NCBI GenBank assembly: GCA_928212115.1
Contig: CAKMRJ010005745.1
Coordinates: forward strand, 79,258,286-79,322,285
Reading direction: 5' to 3'
Length of the DNA stretch: 64,000 nt
Origin: Lactuca virosa
Taxonomy: Eukaryota; Streptophyta; Magnoliopsida; Asterales; Asteraceae
Part shown: piece after piece, positions 31,424-43,908 of the stretch
Layout: each line of letters starts with the position of its first letter
How positions within the stretch are numbered: the first letter of the stretch is position 1
Made by a program: the position numbers and the translations under genes
Notes under the pieces: model-generated
Databases searched by the model: none
Seen by the model: the letters and a program-made list of their open reading frames with translations, nothing else
What the model was told of the DNA's origin: nothing

Positions 31424-32812
31424 AAATTTTTATGGCCCCGAGATTCTTCAACTTACAAAGGAGATTCATCGACTACTCTTCAACACCGCCATCCCAGACA
31501 ATCAGCAACTGGCTGATGCTCTTAAAGCTCAATTCCAGGAGGTATGTGCCAAAGTTGATGGTCTTAAACAATGGCTTGAGGATGCTCCAGTTTTGCATTC
31601 CTCGAGAGGGGGAAGTGATGAAGACCATCATTCAAACAACGTCTCTCATCATAGGAGCCCCCCCCCATCATAACTGAAAAAATTCCCTCACCGCAACCAT
31701 CTCCTCATCAGACACCACCACATCAAACACCACCGCATCAGTCTCCACTGCAACCGAAAATCACTCAAGAAAGTTCTCCTGAGCGACCGGAGACTCCTCC
31801 CCAATTCAAGAATCTTGCATCCAACATGTCATCTGAACACTCCAACGACTCTCCCAGAACGAAACAAAAGAAAGCAGATTGGAAAGCAGCCAAATTTGCG
31901 GAACTCGTCTGGAGAGAAAACGGACTCGACGTCACCATGGATGAATCCTTAGTCAATTCCTGGATCAATCCCCACAGAAGACTGATGGATGATGACTACA
32001 AACCCTACCTTACCTATGCTGAACCCCCTTCTGATGGTTACTGGGATGTTCCAATCTCCCCAAATGCTAAATACTTCACTGTATTTGAGCAGTTTGACCG
32101 TAGCCTACCTGATCACAAGAGACTGCCTATGGAATTCGAAAGACACAATCGTTTCTATGCCAAACATTCTTCTTCCATAGAGAAAATCTGGTCAAATGAT
32201 AGACCATCCGCAGTCAAGAACTTTAAACCTCGGAAATTCATGAAAGCTGACTTCATTCAATATACTCTTACAAGAAGGAATCAGGACTACGTCCGCACCC
32301 AAGCTGACTTCCCATGTATGAACCCAGAAGAAGTCTTCCTGATAGCAAAGGTGTTCCAAAACAAAAGCGAGAAGTATCCAAAGATGAAGGTAGCACTTGA
32401 AAGGGCAAGCACATTTCTGAGGGAAACCGTCTGTGACTTTGCAAAGATTGATGCAGACATCTACCCTACAATTGCCAAAAAGTTCGATCTACCACCACTT
32501 GATCCTGCACCGATGCCTACCGAAGGTTATCAATAAAGATCCCTAGGTGCAACAAACTTCCCAGAACTTGGAGTCATTTTCAAAAGGAAGGCCGATAAAA
32601 TAAAATACTTCATTCCTATGACTGCCATGAATCGCCTCACAAGGAAGCAACTTGAAATTTGTCGAACCGCAGTTGAAAGATCAAAGCACACGACTGCCGA
32701 AGTCAAGTTCGAAATTTTAAGAAGGATCACCTGGTTGGAAATTATCAGAAAGTTTTGGTGGATTCTAATCAAGTTCTTAAAACTTGATAACTGAAGAGAA
32801 GTTAAAGAGGTC

Positions 32813-32826
32813 ACTTAGGGGGAAAT
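32813..32826 (+). other. Polypurine tract, element A
   Basis: CTTAGGGGGAAAT-type purine run immediately before the 3' LTR start TGTACAATC. Confidence 0.8.
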
Positions 32827-33459
32827 TGTACAATCATAAAAGTGACCCTCTTGAACTTAAGCTACCGCAACTCTCAAGGATCCGCAGTCAGACCTTCATC
32901 AGCAACCTCATCCGAAGTCATCATCAACATCAGCCTTTCTTACTAGATTACTTTACTTTATCTACTTTTGTTGTAATACTCTCTATTGTCCAGTATGCCT
33001 TGCATGGCTACTCTTAGAGATTTGATCCAATGTAATTCCAGAGTCTCTATATATTGAGCTCAATCTTTCTTATTCAATACAACTTCTATGCTATCAATTA
33101 CATCTCTCACTTCTATCTGATTACGCATCCTAAATCTCTCCTTACTCTTAAAGTTCACTAGAACATAACTGAATATTATTTCTCTTCAAAGCAAGTTATT
33201 CATGACTTAATCACTAAGTTTGATCTCACTTACTAACTTGGTTTGAATGCATTCCATGTTATGAATCAACTTATGTGTATACTTGATATATCACCTGCTG
33301 TCATTTATATTTCCTTACATTTCTGCAACTAAATCTCTAATTATCTAACTTGTTAACTTATTATTATTGTTGAGCTTTTAGATCCTTTGAGATAAACTAT
33401 TCCGCAACTATACTTGTTCTAACGTTTGTTCAAGTGTGTCTCAAGTTTTTCTCTCAACA
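32827..33459 (+). repeat. 3' LTR of element A
   Basis: 633 bp, matches 12453-13089 along its whole length with few substitutions and a small deletion. Followed by the duplicated atttg. Confidence 0.93.
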
Positions 33460-33464
33460 ATTTG

Positions 33465-36214
33465 CATGGCCTACATACCAACGTCTCATATGGCCTACAT
33501 GTCAAAATGCACTATGGTACTCATAAGATCCATTTCTATTTCATTATTTGCAATGCTTATCATTCTTAGTTCATTGCACTATATTATACCCTTAAGCATA
33601 AAACATGATATTTACATTAAAGTGCATCACACATTCCAATTTAAGTTTTCTTTTAAACTTCCTGAATCATGTCTCTATCTCCTTTCATTCAATTTAACTG
33701 ACATGTCAAACCTAAAATCTCATTTCATGAGTTAACGTATTTCTTAGGCATGCAAGCCTAAGGATAACATGACAAAAAGTTCTAAAGCTCATGGTATTGT
33801 TTCAACTCAACTCTCAAAACCTTGTTGGGTCTGAAACATCTCGTCACTTGTAACTTGATTCTTCCTGTCTATCTACCCCTTAAAAGAAATGGAGGCATTT
33901 CTTTTAAGGTTTAAATCACAAGATAATCCTCATCATGTAGCAAGATGTTTTGTTTATTTCTTCATAGAAACACTTTTAATCCTTATGGACCTCGAAGTCA
34001 ACCTTTTCCTTTCACCATTGATCGCATGTGGCTCCTATCATAATATCATCATTCATGTCCTTCAACATTAGTGATCAGGTACTCGACTCTTGCATTCAAC
34101 ACTTTGTTAGTTCACCGTTGAGTGACCCATAATGCTCTGTGTTGAAGCCCTATTTTCTATATGAACTCATAACATACGATCTAACCATTAAGTTTTCCCC
34201 GCTCCTTATTTGGTTGTTTAATTTAGTTTAAAATCAATACTCAACCCTAGTATTCAATTGTACTTGAGTGTGTTCGGTTCGTGTCATCAGGTTGCATAAC
34301 TTGGAAGATCTAAATCTAGTATCCTTGATTCGTTCATGTCAATCATAATTCCAAGAGCCATATGTTGCTCTTATTCAGACTCCATAGTGTTTTGAGCTCT
34401 TGAAAGATGTCATCATCACACTTTTGTATCCTTTTTATCATCTAACCCTTAAAAGAAATGAGGGAATTTCTTTAAAGGTCCAAGTAACCCTATAATTCTT
34501 TCACTATAGTAGTTCGTCTCTTTGACTCATCCATGGGAAGTTCAAAATTTTCCTTTACTCATCATCGTCTTCTTGACAGTCCTTTTTAATAAACTTCATG
34601 TGTTCATTCTTGTCCACAAATAGTTAGTACTATAAAATCTTTTGATGTTTAATTTGAGTTCTTTAATGTTCCTTCATGTGAAATCGTCTTCTTCCTTGAT
34701 CAATCATAGAACACTTTCCGGATACAGCTCCTTCATCATCAAGATATCACATCTTGGAGTCTTATTCGTTCTGGCGCCTTCATCACGTTCTTTGAGAAAT
34801 CTTAACTTTTCATCACAAATAATAGAACTTATAAGTAGGGATTACAAAATTTCTCCCTTTAGACTATTCACCACTACAGACAAGTACCGTAGGGTAAGGT
34901 ACTCTCATAGACTTATCATTGTCACTTTCTAGTTTCCATTATTTGCACGATTTGAGGCAGTTTTCATGTTGTTTGTCTTCTTTCAGGATAAATAAATACC
35001 TTCAGGTAGTTCACAATATTCTTTATTCCTTGTAGTAACTTCACTCAATAGTCTAATGTATTATGTCAATGCACCATTATTCTCCTTTTACTAGTGTCAT
35101 GGTTTCACAAGGACACACTCCTTCCACAGTTACCACCACACTCGACACTCGATATTGTCGTCGCCTGGTTGCCAACTCCTTAGGATTCTAATAGATCTCA
35201 TTGATTCAAATGCATCATACTCCTTCCCAAATTGTCTTCGTCGCGATTTCTAATACTATCTCTATTTCATCATCATATAACCATTTCGCTAAATAGGTCA
35301 TTGTGCTAACTTTCCACTATCGTCAATCATATCAGAGTATTTACTTTCATCTAATTATGGAATTCATGATTCCCTTCCATTCTTTTCTTAATCAACTCGC
35401 TTGTAATCTGAAGTTATCATTCCTAGGTAGTATCATAGGCTTGTCCCAAATAACTAACTTCAACTAGTTTCATAATCATAAATTTTGAATTCCAATTCTT
35501 GTCCCATTTTAGATTTTTACCAAAAGTCAATTATGTCCCTTTTTAGCTACTTGATTGTTACCAAATTAAATGTCTCCATTCACTTCATTCCTTTTTTTCT
35601 AACTCACTACCAATAGCACTTAATGGATACAAACTCAATTTCAAACGTGTGTCAAATGTACATCATTAATTTTCATTTTACACTAGTTGTTTGACTTTGA
35701 TAGAAAAGGCAAAATTGTCATAAATTTCCCACTATCCCTTAGACATGCTCTAAACTCCTTTATGACTCTTATTTGACCCAAGGTATATGTTCATTAAGTC
35801 CATAACTCACTCAAATCTTTACCACATTTCACAAAACTCTTTCATAGTTCCACCAAGTTTGGGTAAGTATTATGTGTTTATAATAGTACGGTCCTTATAC
35901 TATTAGACCAATATCATACATATCTGACCTTGAATTCACCACTTAGGAGGTTTTGATCCACTGGTTTAGATCATCCATACACTAGTCCTACTTCCATTAC
36001 TCACTTTAGAAGCATTCAATGTATCTTTATACAAGTTCATTTAACTTATCTAGGACATCATCGACATCTAGCATGGAAATTCCTTTCTATCACTTGTTTC
36101 ACAAGATTCTACATAACGTAAGGCATAGAAATCCTATGAATTATTCACACATTCCATAATCAAAGTCTAACCCTAGGAGTGGAATGATCCAATCCTAATT
36201 CGCGTAAGCTATAA
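33465..36214 (-). mobile_element. Internal region of element D (5' part), non-coding
   Basis: Continuation of 11896-12452 across element A. About 2.75 kb without a readable gag or pol on either strand, so D looks like a large non-autonomous derivative. It holds two stem-loops made of CCTTAAAAGAAATG and its complement (33878-33909, perfect 14-bp arms; 34447-34478, one mismatch). Their - strand sides resemble the TTTTAAGGGG polypurine motif. Confidence 0.55.
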
Positions 36215-36225
36215 CTCCGATACCA
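36215..36225 (-). other. Primer-binding-site-like sequence next to LTR
   Basis: On the - strand TGGTATCGGAG starts 3 bases after the LTR end GGGGTGTTATA, one mismatch from the Met-tRNA site. It shows that an internal region reads leftward from here. Confidence 0.6.
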
Positions 36226-36228
36226 AAC

Positions 36229-38223
36229 TATAACACCCCAAAATTTCAAACTTTTTAAATGCTATGGTTATAAAACATTCGGGTATTAACCCTCATTTAC
36301 TAAAAACCGGTCCCACAAAAATATTTATAATTAAAAATATGGGTGTTACATTAAGAATCATACAAACCATAGCAAGAAAATAATAATTACATCCATACAA
36401 TAAATAAGGAACCTAAAGAATTCCACTCCTTTCTCTGTTTCATAACTTCTACTTACATCTATCATATTTATCCTTGAATAAAACCTGGGATAGATGGTAT
36501 TAAAAAGAGATACATAAGACAAAAATATCTTGTGAGATACGTAGGTTTATTACCAAATGAATTTCAATGTAGTTATATGAAATCTTATTTCACACATACC
36601 ATAAATTACTTTTAGACCATAAATATTTTCAAGCATTTTCAAAGAAAACTCATTTCATACACATCATACATATCATTCCCTATGTTATCATTTAATTTCA
36701 AAAGACATATTTCCACATTCCGTTCACTTTTATCATTAAGGCTAATTTCGGTGGTGAATCGTTGCCATTATTATACTTGGGGCCTAGCAATATCATCAAG
36801 TCTACACCAAGGTGGAAAGAACAAAATTAGTCCACCAAGGCATCATTTCCATTACGCAATCTATCTCGCGAACGGGAAGCGCCACCCTGATATATCCATC
36901 TGTATCCCATTACGGGGACATCATAGCTTGATCAATATATTCTTTTCATTACTTTCCATGCTTTACACATTTCATACGTTAGTATCATTCTTTTCATTAC
37001 TTTCCATACTTTACATATTCCACACATTAGTATCAAAATATTCATTTCAAATGTAAAGCATCTATATTTTAAAACATTTTAAACACATTATCAAAACATT
37101 CATTCTTCTAAAATGTTCTTTGTTTTCAAAAACATTCTTCCCTTCAAGGCATTCTTTCAAAACATTCTTTCCAAAAGTATTTAACACTTTCATTTCAAAA
37201 CGTCTTACATATCGAAGCATTAGTATTTCATTATGTTAAAAATGATTTAGCCATGTACCCCAAAATGGGAAAATGCCAACATGTACTCACCTCAATCACA
37301 TACCCCTAACCGGCGGGTGAAATGCCAAGCCGGGCGACGTTGGGATATTGGATCGAGGCACACAGATATATTGAACATTACACAAAAATATAACACAAAC
37401 GATACTTTATTTATTATAATTTATTTTTGGGATTACATTGTTTAATCAATCACGTACATTTCCTGAACATAGCTAGAAAGGACAAACAACTAAAATAAAC
37501 TCCAACAAACTTTCCTGACAACATCCTCCTCTACACAACTATCACTCGTCTCCCTAAGGATACATGTAATTTTGAAAATGTCAACATAATGTTGGTGAGT
37601 CCATAGGTTTTTATGATTTTCTACTTTATTTGGTTGTATTATATCAAGAATCATTTTTCTTTTAGAAAAACCTTTCTTAAGATATTTTTCCAACCCTAGC
37701 TTACTATCTTCATAGGATACTTTACCGATCCTATTTTATTATCTTTTAGGATATTTTATCAATCTTATCTTACTATCTTTTAAGGATACTTTATTAATCC
37801 TAACGTAATATAATTACTACTTTAAGGCATCCCACTAGGTAGTCGGATCTCTAAGGTGGTTGTAATGTATTACCATGAGCCCCCATAATAGACATTGTTT
37901 GACTAATAATTTCCCCGCACGACGCTTCATCGGATGTTGAATTATGTTTGAATAATAAAGAAAGTTATATTGTCGGGAGTGTAGCTAGCACTCGTAGGTG
38001 GGGGTGTCAAACCCCGTATAGATCTATACATATCTTTCTAGATCTTGCAAGATTAATGATTACATGTTCGGGGTAGCCGAATTTAATCAAGCTAAGGATG
38101 AATAATAATAGTCACTAACTCATTAACCTTAGTGATTTCCTATAACTATCATAATATAAATCTTTTACTTTATATTTGATAATTAAAACTTTTTGATCTC
38201 ATAATTATCTTGTGTGTGTGTGT

Positions 38224-38274
<51 letters not shown>

Positions 38275-39511
38275 GAAATACATATATACACCTTAATTAT
38301 GGTTAACAAGATATTTGGACATAGTAACGATTAGGTACATTGCATATCTCAATAGTTGACTAGCATTACTTCTAGGTACTATGTTATCCTAGGGAATTTG
38401 CCATTATAACATCTAGATAATATCTCTTCCTAGACTATCGGACATCATAACTCGTCGGCATAATATCATAGCTTACAACTAGGTATAGTATCTACGACAA
38501 CATTATCGTAAGATTTCATGATTTATACAATGATTGATATTCATAGATATAAATACATTTTGATAAGCATGTATCCCCCCCCCCCACACACATAAAACCT
38601 TTAAAATAGTGAAAAGGCGTCGTGAACTCACCCTTGTTGTGTGAGATCGTTGGTGTAGGGTTGAATCGGCCTCGGGACACCGACGACCGCTCTAAGGGGC
38701 AGCAACTTCGAGAGTTGAGAGATATGCTTAGAAGGTGTGAAGAATGGGTTCTACACTGCCTTTTATTTATAGCCATGAAATTTGGGTGTGCCCGGCGCAA
38801 GGATCTTATGTGTTGTGCGTGATCATCGTGGCTCCATCCAGAGAAGGCCATAGGTCACTTCCCAAATTAGCCACGTCACTTGCAATCTACTCGAATCCAA
38901 TCACGTGCACGGAATGATTTTGTAAAAATCATAACTCTTTCGTGCGAGCTCCGATATAAGCCCTCTTTATATCTATGTAAAGATCTCAAAGAGTACTACA
39001 ACACTCTTTTAGGTTTATTTAGCTAGTTTTGACTTTCATTTTTGTACCTAACGGGTGTAAAAATAAATGATTTTACAAAAATCATATCTCTCTCATACGG
39101 ATCCATTTTCGGCATTCTTTTTCCAAAGGTTTTTGTCTAAAGGAGTACTACGAATCTCCTCTTTGCACTTTTTGTCAAAACTCAACCAATCTCAAAGTAC
39201 CGTTTCGACGTAATTAACTTTAATTACGCGTTTGATTTTTATTTTATAAAATCTATAACTCTCTTATTTTGAGTTAGGTTTTTACGAATCTTATATCCTT
39301 GGAATCACGTTTACGTTAACCAGCTTTAAAGACGGTACAACTTTTTGGGCGCTTATTTTCGAGCCTGACAGTCGATTTAACCATAAATGTAATGGCGCAT
39401 TTGATTTTTATTATCTCCTAAATCAAATATTACAATATTAAGCTATTACATCCATTGTGTTCCTACTCATTGCTAGCGATGGTTAGTGACATAATCCTCT
39501 CAGTTATCACA
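36229..39511 (-). repeat. Gypsy LTR (3' LTR of element E; also looks like 5' LTR of D)
   Basis: On the - strand it begins TGTGATAACTGAGAGG right after a polypurine tract and ends GGGGTGTTATA (CA changed to TA) followed by a primer site. About 3.28 kb. Internal features: short tandem repeats (36943-37035; 37698-37800), a GT/TA microsatellite (38206-38269), a run of C (38574-38584), and a block TGTAGCTAGCA..GGGGTGTCAAACCC (37979-38030) shared with the solo LTR at 49550 and, inverted, with 57441-57480. Confidence 0.7.
38206..38269. repeat. (GT)n(TA)n microsatellite
   Basis: TGTGTG passing into TATATA within the E LTR. Equivalent in position to the (TA)n at 50847-50912 of the related solo LTR. 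Confidence 0.9.
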
Positions 39512-39520
39512 TTCTCCCCC
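39512..39520 (-). other. Polypurine tract, element E
   Basis: GGGGGAGAA on the - strand directly before the LTR start. Upstream of it is ATTTCGGGACCAAATTTCC, the usual end of gypsy pol. Confidence 0.8.
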
Positions 39521-39529
39521 TATTTAGGA

Positions 39530-41830
39530 AATTTGGTCCCGAAATTTTATCTTATCATCAGGCTTCCTTCGAACAAGTTAGGATACTTGTTCTTCATTTG
39601 GTCCTCTCGTTCCCATGTGTATTCTGGTCCTCTCTTAGAGTTCCATCATACCTTAACAATGGGAATCCGACTCTGCTTGAGTTGTTTGACCTCTCTGTCC
39701 ATGATTTCAACTGGCTCTTCACAAAGTTTAGTTCAGGGTAATATGAATTTCGTCAAGTGGAGTGACAAGTGTATCTTCGAAAAGACACTTTTTAATATTA
39801 GACACATGGAAGACATCATGCACATTATTAAGCTCTTGGGGTAACTTAAGTCGATATGCAACTAGACCTATCTTGTCAATAATTTCGAATGGTCCTATGT
39901 ACCTCGGATTCAGTTTACACGTGCCGCCTTCATGTGCTCTCGTATCTATACTATCTTTTCAGTCGTCTTATAGATAATCTATGGGCCTAATCGTAGGGTA
40001 TCCCCTGTGAATTTCTTGTCTAGATGGGTATCGCCAACTTCTGTCCAAAAAATAAGAGGTCGAAATTTCCGGCCGTATAGAGCCTCGAATGGTGTTGCTT
40101 TAATGCTCGTGTGATATCTATTATTGTATGAGAACTCAACCAGATGAATGTGAGTATCCCATGTACTTCTGAATCTATCACACATGCCCTGAAAATGTAT
40201 TCCAGCGTTTGGATGGTCCTCTCACATTGGCCATCGGTTTGAGGATGGTAGTTTGTAGTCATATCCAGGCGAGTACCAAGGGATTTGTGCAAACTCTTCC
40301 AGAAGCAGGAGGTATATCTACTATATCTGTTAGAGATAATATATAAGGGTAGCCCATGCAATCTGATGATCTCTCTAAGGTACGTTCTGGTCAGCTTCTC
40401 CATCATATCCATCTCTTTTATTGGTATGAAGTAAGTAGACTTGGTTAATCTATCGACAACTACACAAATAGTGTCGTAACCAACAGTAGTCTTGGGAAAT
40501 TTGGTCACAAAGTCCATTGTGATCTGTTACCACTTCCACTCGGGTATCTCTAGTTGTTGCAACAATCCCAAGGGTCTTTGGTATTCTGCCTCGACCTTGG
40601 AACATGTTAGGCATTTAGCTACGTAGGTTGCTATTTCAGCCTTCATGTTTGGCCACCAATAAAGAGCTTTTAGATCCTGATACATCTTGTCTGTTCCAGG
40701 ATGGATGGAATATCTAGTCCTACGGGCCTCATTTAAAACTAGTTCTTTGACCTCTCCAAATTTTGAAACCCATATTTGGTTCATGAAATATCTCGTTCCA
40801 TCATCCTTAATCTCTAGTTGTCTTTCCATTCCTCTGCTGCTTTCCTCTTTAACATTTTCTTCTGTTAAATCCTCGAGTTGAGCACTTCTAATATGTGAGA
40901 TTAGGTTAGACTTAATAGTAATTTTAAGTGCTTTAACTCTACGAGGTTTAATTCGTTCTTTACAACTTAATGCACAGCTACGACATTAGCCTTGCGTGGA
41001 TGATAATGAATCTCACAATCATAGTTGGTTATCAAATCTAACCATCTACTTTGTCTCATGTTGAGTTCTTTTGGATCGAAGATGTGCTGCAGATTGTTGT
41101 GGTCCATGTAGACTATACACTTTGTTCCGTAAAGGTAATGACACCAAATTTTGAATGCAAAAACTACCACACCAAATCTAAGTTGTGGGTTGTGTAGTTG
41201 TTCTCATGCAATTTGAGTTTTCGTTATGCATAGGCTATGACCTTTTCCCTTTGCATCAATACACATCCCAACCCTTAATGTGAAGCATCACAAAAAACTA
41301 AGAAATCATCAGTACCTTCTGGAAGGGACAGCATCGGTGTGCTACACAACATTTCTTTCAGCTTTTGGAACGTTGTTTCCTATTGGTCTCCTAAAAAAAA
41401 TTTACTTTATTTTGGGTTAATATTGTGAGGGGTTTGGCTATATGAGAGAAATTTTCTATGAATCTTTGATAATAACCCGCTAGTCCTAAGAATTGACGAA
41501 CCTCTATTGGGGTCTCGAGCGCTTCCTAATTCTTTACCGCTTCAATATTGGAAGGGTCGACATGAATAAATCTGTTGCTTACCACATGCCCCAGAAAATG
41601 TACTTCTCTTATCCAAAATTCTCACTTAGAGAATTTTACGTACAACTTTTCTTTCCTTAAAAAGCTCTAGGATCACTCGGAGATGTTGCCCATGCTCTTC
41701 CTTGGTTTGTGAGTATACCAGAATATCGTCGATGAATACAATCACGAATTTGTCTAAGTAGGGCTTGCACACTCGATTCATGAGATCCATAAAAACAGCT
41801 GAGGCATTGGTTAATCTAAAGGGCATGACA
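39530..41830 (-). pseudogene. pol: RT, RNase H, integrase and chromodomain of element E
   Basis: Fragments read on the - strand from right to left. RT: MPFRLTNASAVFMDLMNRVC and FIDDILVYS (41826 downwards). RNase H end: YMDHNNLQHIF and HPRKANVVA (41170-40967). Integrase zinc region: RYSIHPGTDKMY and CLTCSKVEAEYQRP (about 40725-40560). Integrase core: MDFVTKFPKT and PQTDGQCERTIQTLE (40517-40180), then EFSYNNRYH. A chromodomain-like end lies in about 39770-39570. Many stops and frameshifts separate these pieces. It is a chromovirus related to element 1 but clearly distinct and older. Confidence 0.85.
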
Positions 41831-43013
41831 ATAAACTCATAATGGTTATGTCATGTTCTAAAAGCGGTCTTTGGAATGTCATCTTGCATTACTCAAAGTT
41901 GATGATATCCAGATCGCAGGTCGATCTTAGAGAAATAATTGGATCCTTGCAGTTGATCGAAGAGATCGTCTATTCGTGGAAGTGGATATCTATTTATTAA
42001 TGGTCAACTTATTTAGCTCTATATAGTTGATGCACATCCGCAAAGATCCGTCCTTCTTCTTGACAAATAGAACGGTTACTCCCCAAGGCGAGAAACTTGG
42101 TCTGATGAAACCCTTGTTAAGAAGTTCTTGTAGTTGGCTAGAGAGTTCTTGCATCTCTGATGGTTCCAACTTATAAGGAGACTTTGTTACTGGGGCAGCT
42201 CCAAGAATTAGATCGATCTGAAACTCTACTTGTCGAACTGCGGCAGGCCTGGTAGATCTTCAGGGAATACATCAGGGTAATCACACACCTGAGGTACGTC
42301 CTCGATCCTTTTCTTCTTATTGTCTTTCTTATCAACTGTATGAGCTAAGAAGGCATAATACTTTTTCTGCAAGTATTTCTTGGCCTTCATGCAGGAGATG
42401 GTCCTAAGATTTCTGTTGGTTTTATCACCATAAAGGATTATGGGTTCTCCGTTTGGTAGGAATAGACGTAATGCTTTCTCAAATCATAAGACTTAGACAT
42501 GGTTAGGGGATAACACATCCATACCGATGATGGCGTCGAAACTTCCAATGACCATAGGCATAAGGCGACGAGAAAAGCATGATTATCTAACGTTAAGGTA
42601 CAGTTCCTAAGTATTTCTTGGGTATTACCGACTTGGCCGTTAGCCATTTCTACTCTATATGCTACCATAAGTTTACTAGATGGGTGTTTTAATAGTTTCC
42701 TAAACTTGGGAGTAATAGAGCTTCGATCAGTGCCGGTATCTAAAAGTATATTTGCATATAAATCATTGATTAGAAATGTACCCGTAGCTATCGTCGGATC
42801 TTGGACGGCTTCTCTGGCTCCTATCACAAATGCTCTACTCCTAGAATTACCTCCTTGTTCCTTCAACTTTGGAAATCCTTCATGATGTGTCCAATATCCA
42901 TACACTTATAGCACGCTCGACCTTCTGTTGTTGTAGTTCCTCTATTGGGTGGGGTTTTGCATCTGTTGGCAAGATGACCTTTCTTGTCACAGTTGGTGAA
43001 AATCCAACATGCT
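41830..43013 (-). pseudogene. pol: Nucleocapsid knuckles and protease of element E
   Basis: On the - strand the knuckle region reads NCDKKGHLANRC (first Cys lost) and CYKCMDIGHIMKDF (last Cys lost), 43012-42870. It runs into the protease ATGTFLINDLYANILLDTGTDRS (two stretches, about 42800-42700), with active site DTG. There is no insertion between gag and protease here, unlike element 1. The start of RT lies around 42100-41880 with disruptions. The upstream gag was cut off by element C. Confidence 0.8.
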
Positions 43014-43018
43014 CCATT

Positions 43019-43805
43019 TGTTGGATTAGTGTCTAAGTCCATAACTATAATTGGTATGCACTTGACCCGAGTGTAGCATGGTCCATTTGGGTTGCATGGC
43101 ACCGGAACAATCTGAAGGATGGATAATTGAGAACAGGTTATTTATGGTTTATTAATATATTATAATTTCTAATATATTAATATGAAATCATATTATTTAA
43201 TTAGTATTGATCAAGAATTAATTTGGAATTAATTTTGTGATCAAAAGAGACTAACTAAATATATGAGGATTGATTGTCTAAATCATGCATTCTTATAAAG
43301 TGGGCTTATGATCCATAGTTCTTTATGTTGGGCTAAACCCATGAGGTGACCCATGGATACTCCATGGAGGTTAAAACCCATGGAGCCTAAGGAATGTGGA
43401 AATTCATGCACATTATGGTTTACATGGTGTAACCCTAGTTGTGTCACACTATATAAGAAGCCTCATAGCTACCAAAATCGTAACCTAAGTGAGTTGCAAG
43501 AGGGCTAGCCGAATTTTGTGTGTGCAAGGAATCTCTTCTAAAGTTCCTCCATTGTTGGTGGTGTTGTGTGATTCCATTTGAGGTGCAACACTTGGACACT
43601 AACTTCTTAAAGGTCCAAGGTTTCCAACTACAACAAAAGGTATGTCATCTAACTTGTATTTCATGATGTTTATACTCCATTGTATGCAAGTTAGGATCAT
43701 GCTTTGGAAATTGAAAGTTTGCATGTATATTAGAGAAAACATAGATCCAAAGCATTTAGGGTTGCCTGTACACCATAGGAGTGTTAGAATGCTCAAAACC
43801 CAACA
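43019..43805 (+). repeat. 5' LTR of element C
   Basis: 787 bp, TGTTGG to CCAACA. TATA-like TATATAAG at 43450-43457. Related to the LTR of B in its first 60 bp and in its end region. Confidence 0.93.
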
Positions 43806-43806
43806 G

Positions 43807-43818
43807 TGGTATCAGAGC
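43807..43818 (+). other. Primer binding site, element C
   Basis: TGGTATCAGAGC one base after the LTR. Confidence 0.9.
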
Positions 43819-43908
43819 CTAGGGTTGTTTTCCAATATACTTGATGCTAGTTGCTTGCAAAAGCTAAAAAAATTGATTTTCTGCTTTCTAGACAGTGGAC
43901 TCGCCGAG

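Larger units (their letters stand above)
20698..32794 (+). pseudogene. Giant third ORF of element A (env position), interrupted by element B
   Basis: Starting at ATG 20698, one frame runs to 23356. After excising B and one target copy (23357-31428) it continues as NFYGPEILQL to a 9-C run near 31658-31666, where restoring one base continues the frame to TGA 32792-32794, 19 bp before the polypurine tract. The reconstructed length is about 1,340 codons. In-frame stops lie at 20761, 21172, 22744, 23131 and 32534. Visible parts are: a globular N-terminus (FLTNHPLFGPFDSFTD; GLKLLELAWSIFTG), basic NLS-like clusters (SKRRKKL, KKRKII, 21705-21950), coiled-coil segments near 22490-22700 and 22950-23360, a Pro/His/Gln repeat (31690-31760), and a second globular part at 31826-32530. 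I see no signal peptide or membrane segment, so it does not look like an envelope. Function unknown. Confidence 0.75.
12453..33459 (+). mobile_element. Ty1/copia element A (SIRE/Maximus-like) with long third ORF, split by element B
   Basis: LTRs 12453-13089 and 32827-33459 are nearly identical and flanked by atttg (12448-12452, 33460-33464). Order: primer site, gag, long low-complexity spacer, protease, GAG-pre-integrase, integrase, RT, RNase H, then a third ORF reaching the polypurine tract. Integrase before RT defines copia. The gag-pol spacer and extra ORF after pol match the SIRE/Maximus (Sirevirus) type. Without B (23357-31428 counting one target copy) A is about 12.9 kb. It carries many stops and frameshifts and is not autonomous now. 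Confidence 0.93.

Noticed and set aside
20698..32794. Calling the third ORF of element A an envelope gene
   Set aside because: It is at the env position, but I see no signal peptide, cleavage site or membrane anchor; basic clusters and coiled coils point elsewhere.
36229..36350. A 122-bp TRIM-like LTR (TATAACACCCC to GGGTGTTACA)
   Set aside because: The flanks (caaac and ttaag) do not match and there is no second copy. It is more simply the terminal part of the larger LTR.
39455..39844. 129-codon + strand ORF
   Set aside because: Shadow of the - strand chromodomain/integrase end of element E.
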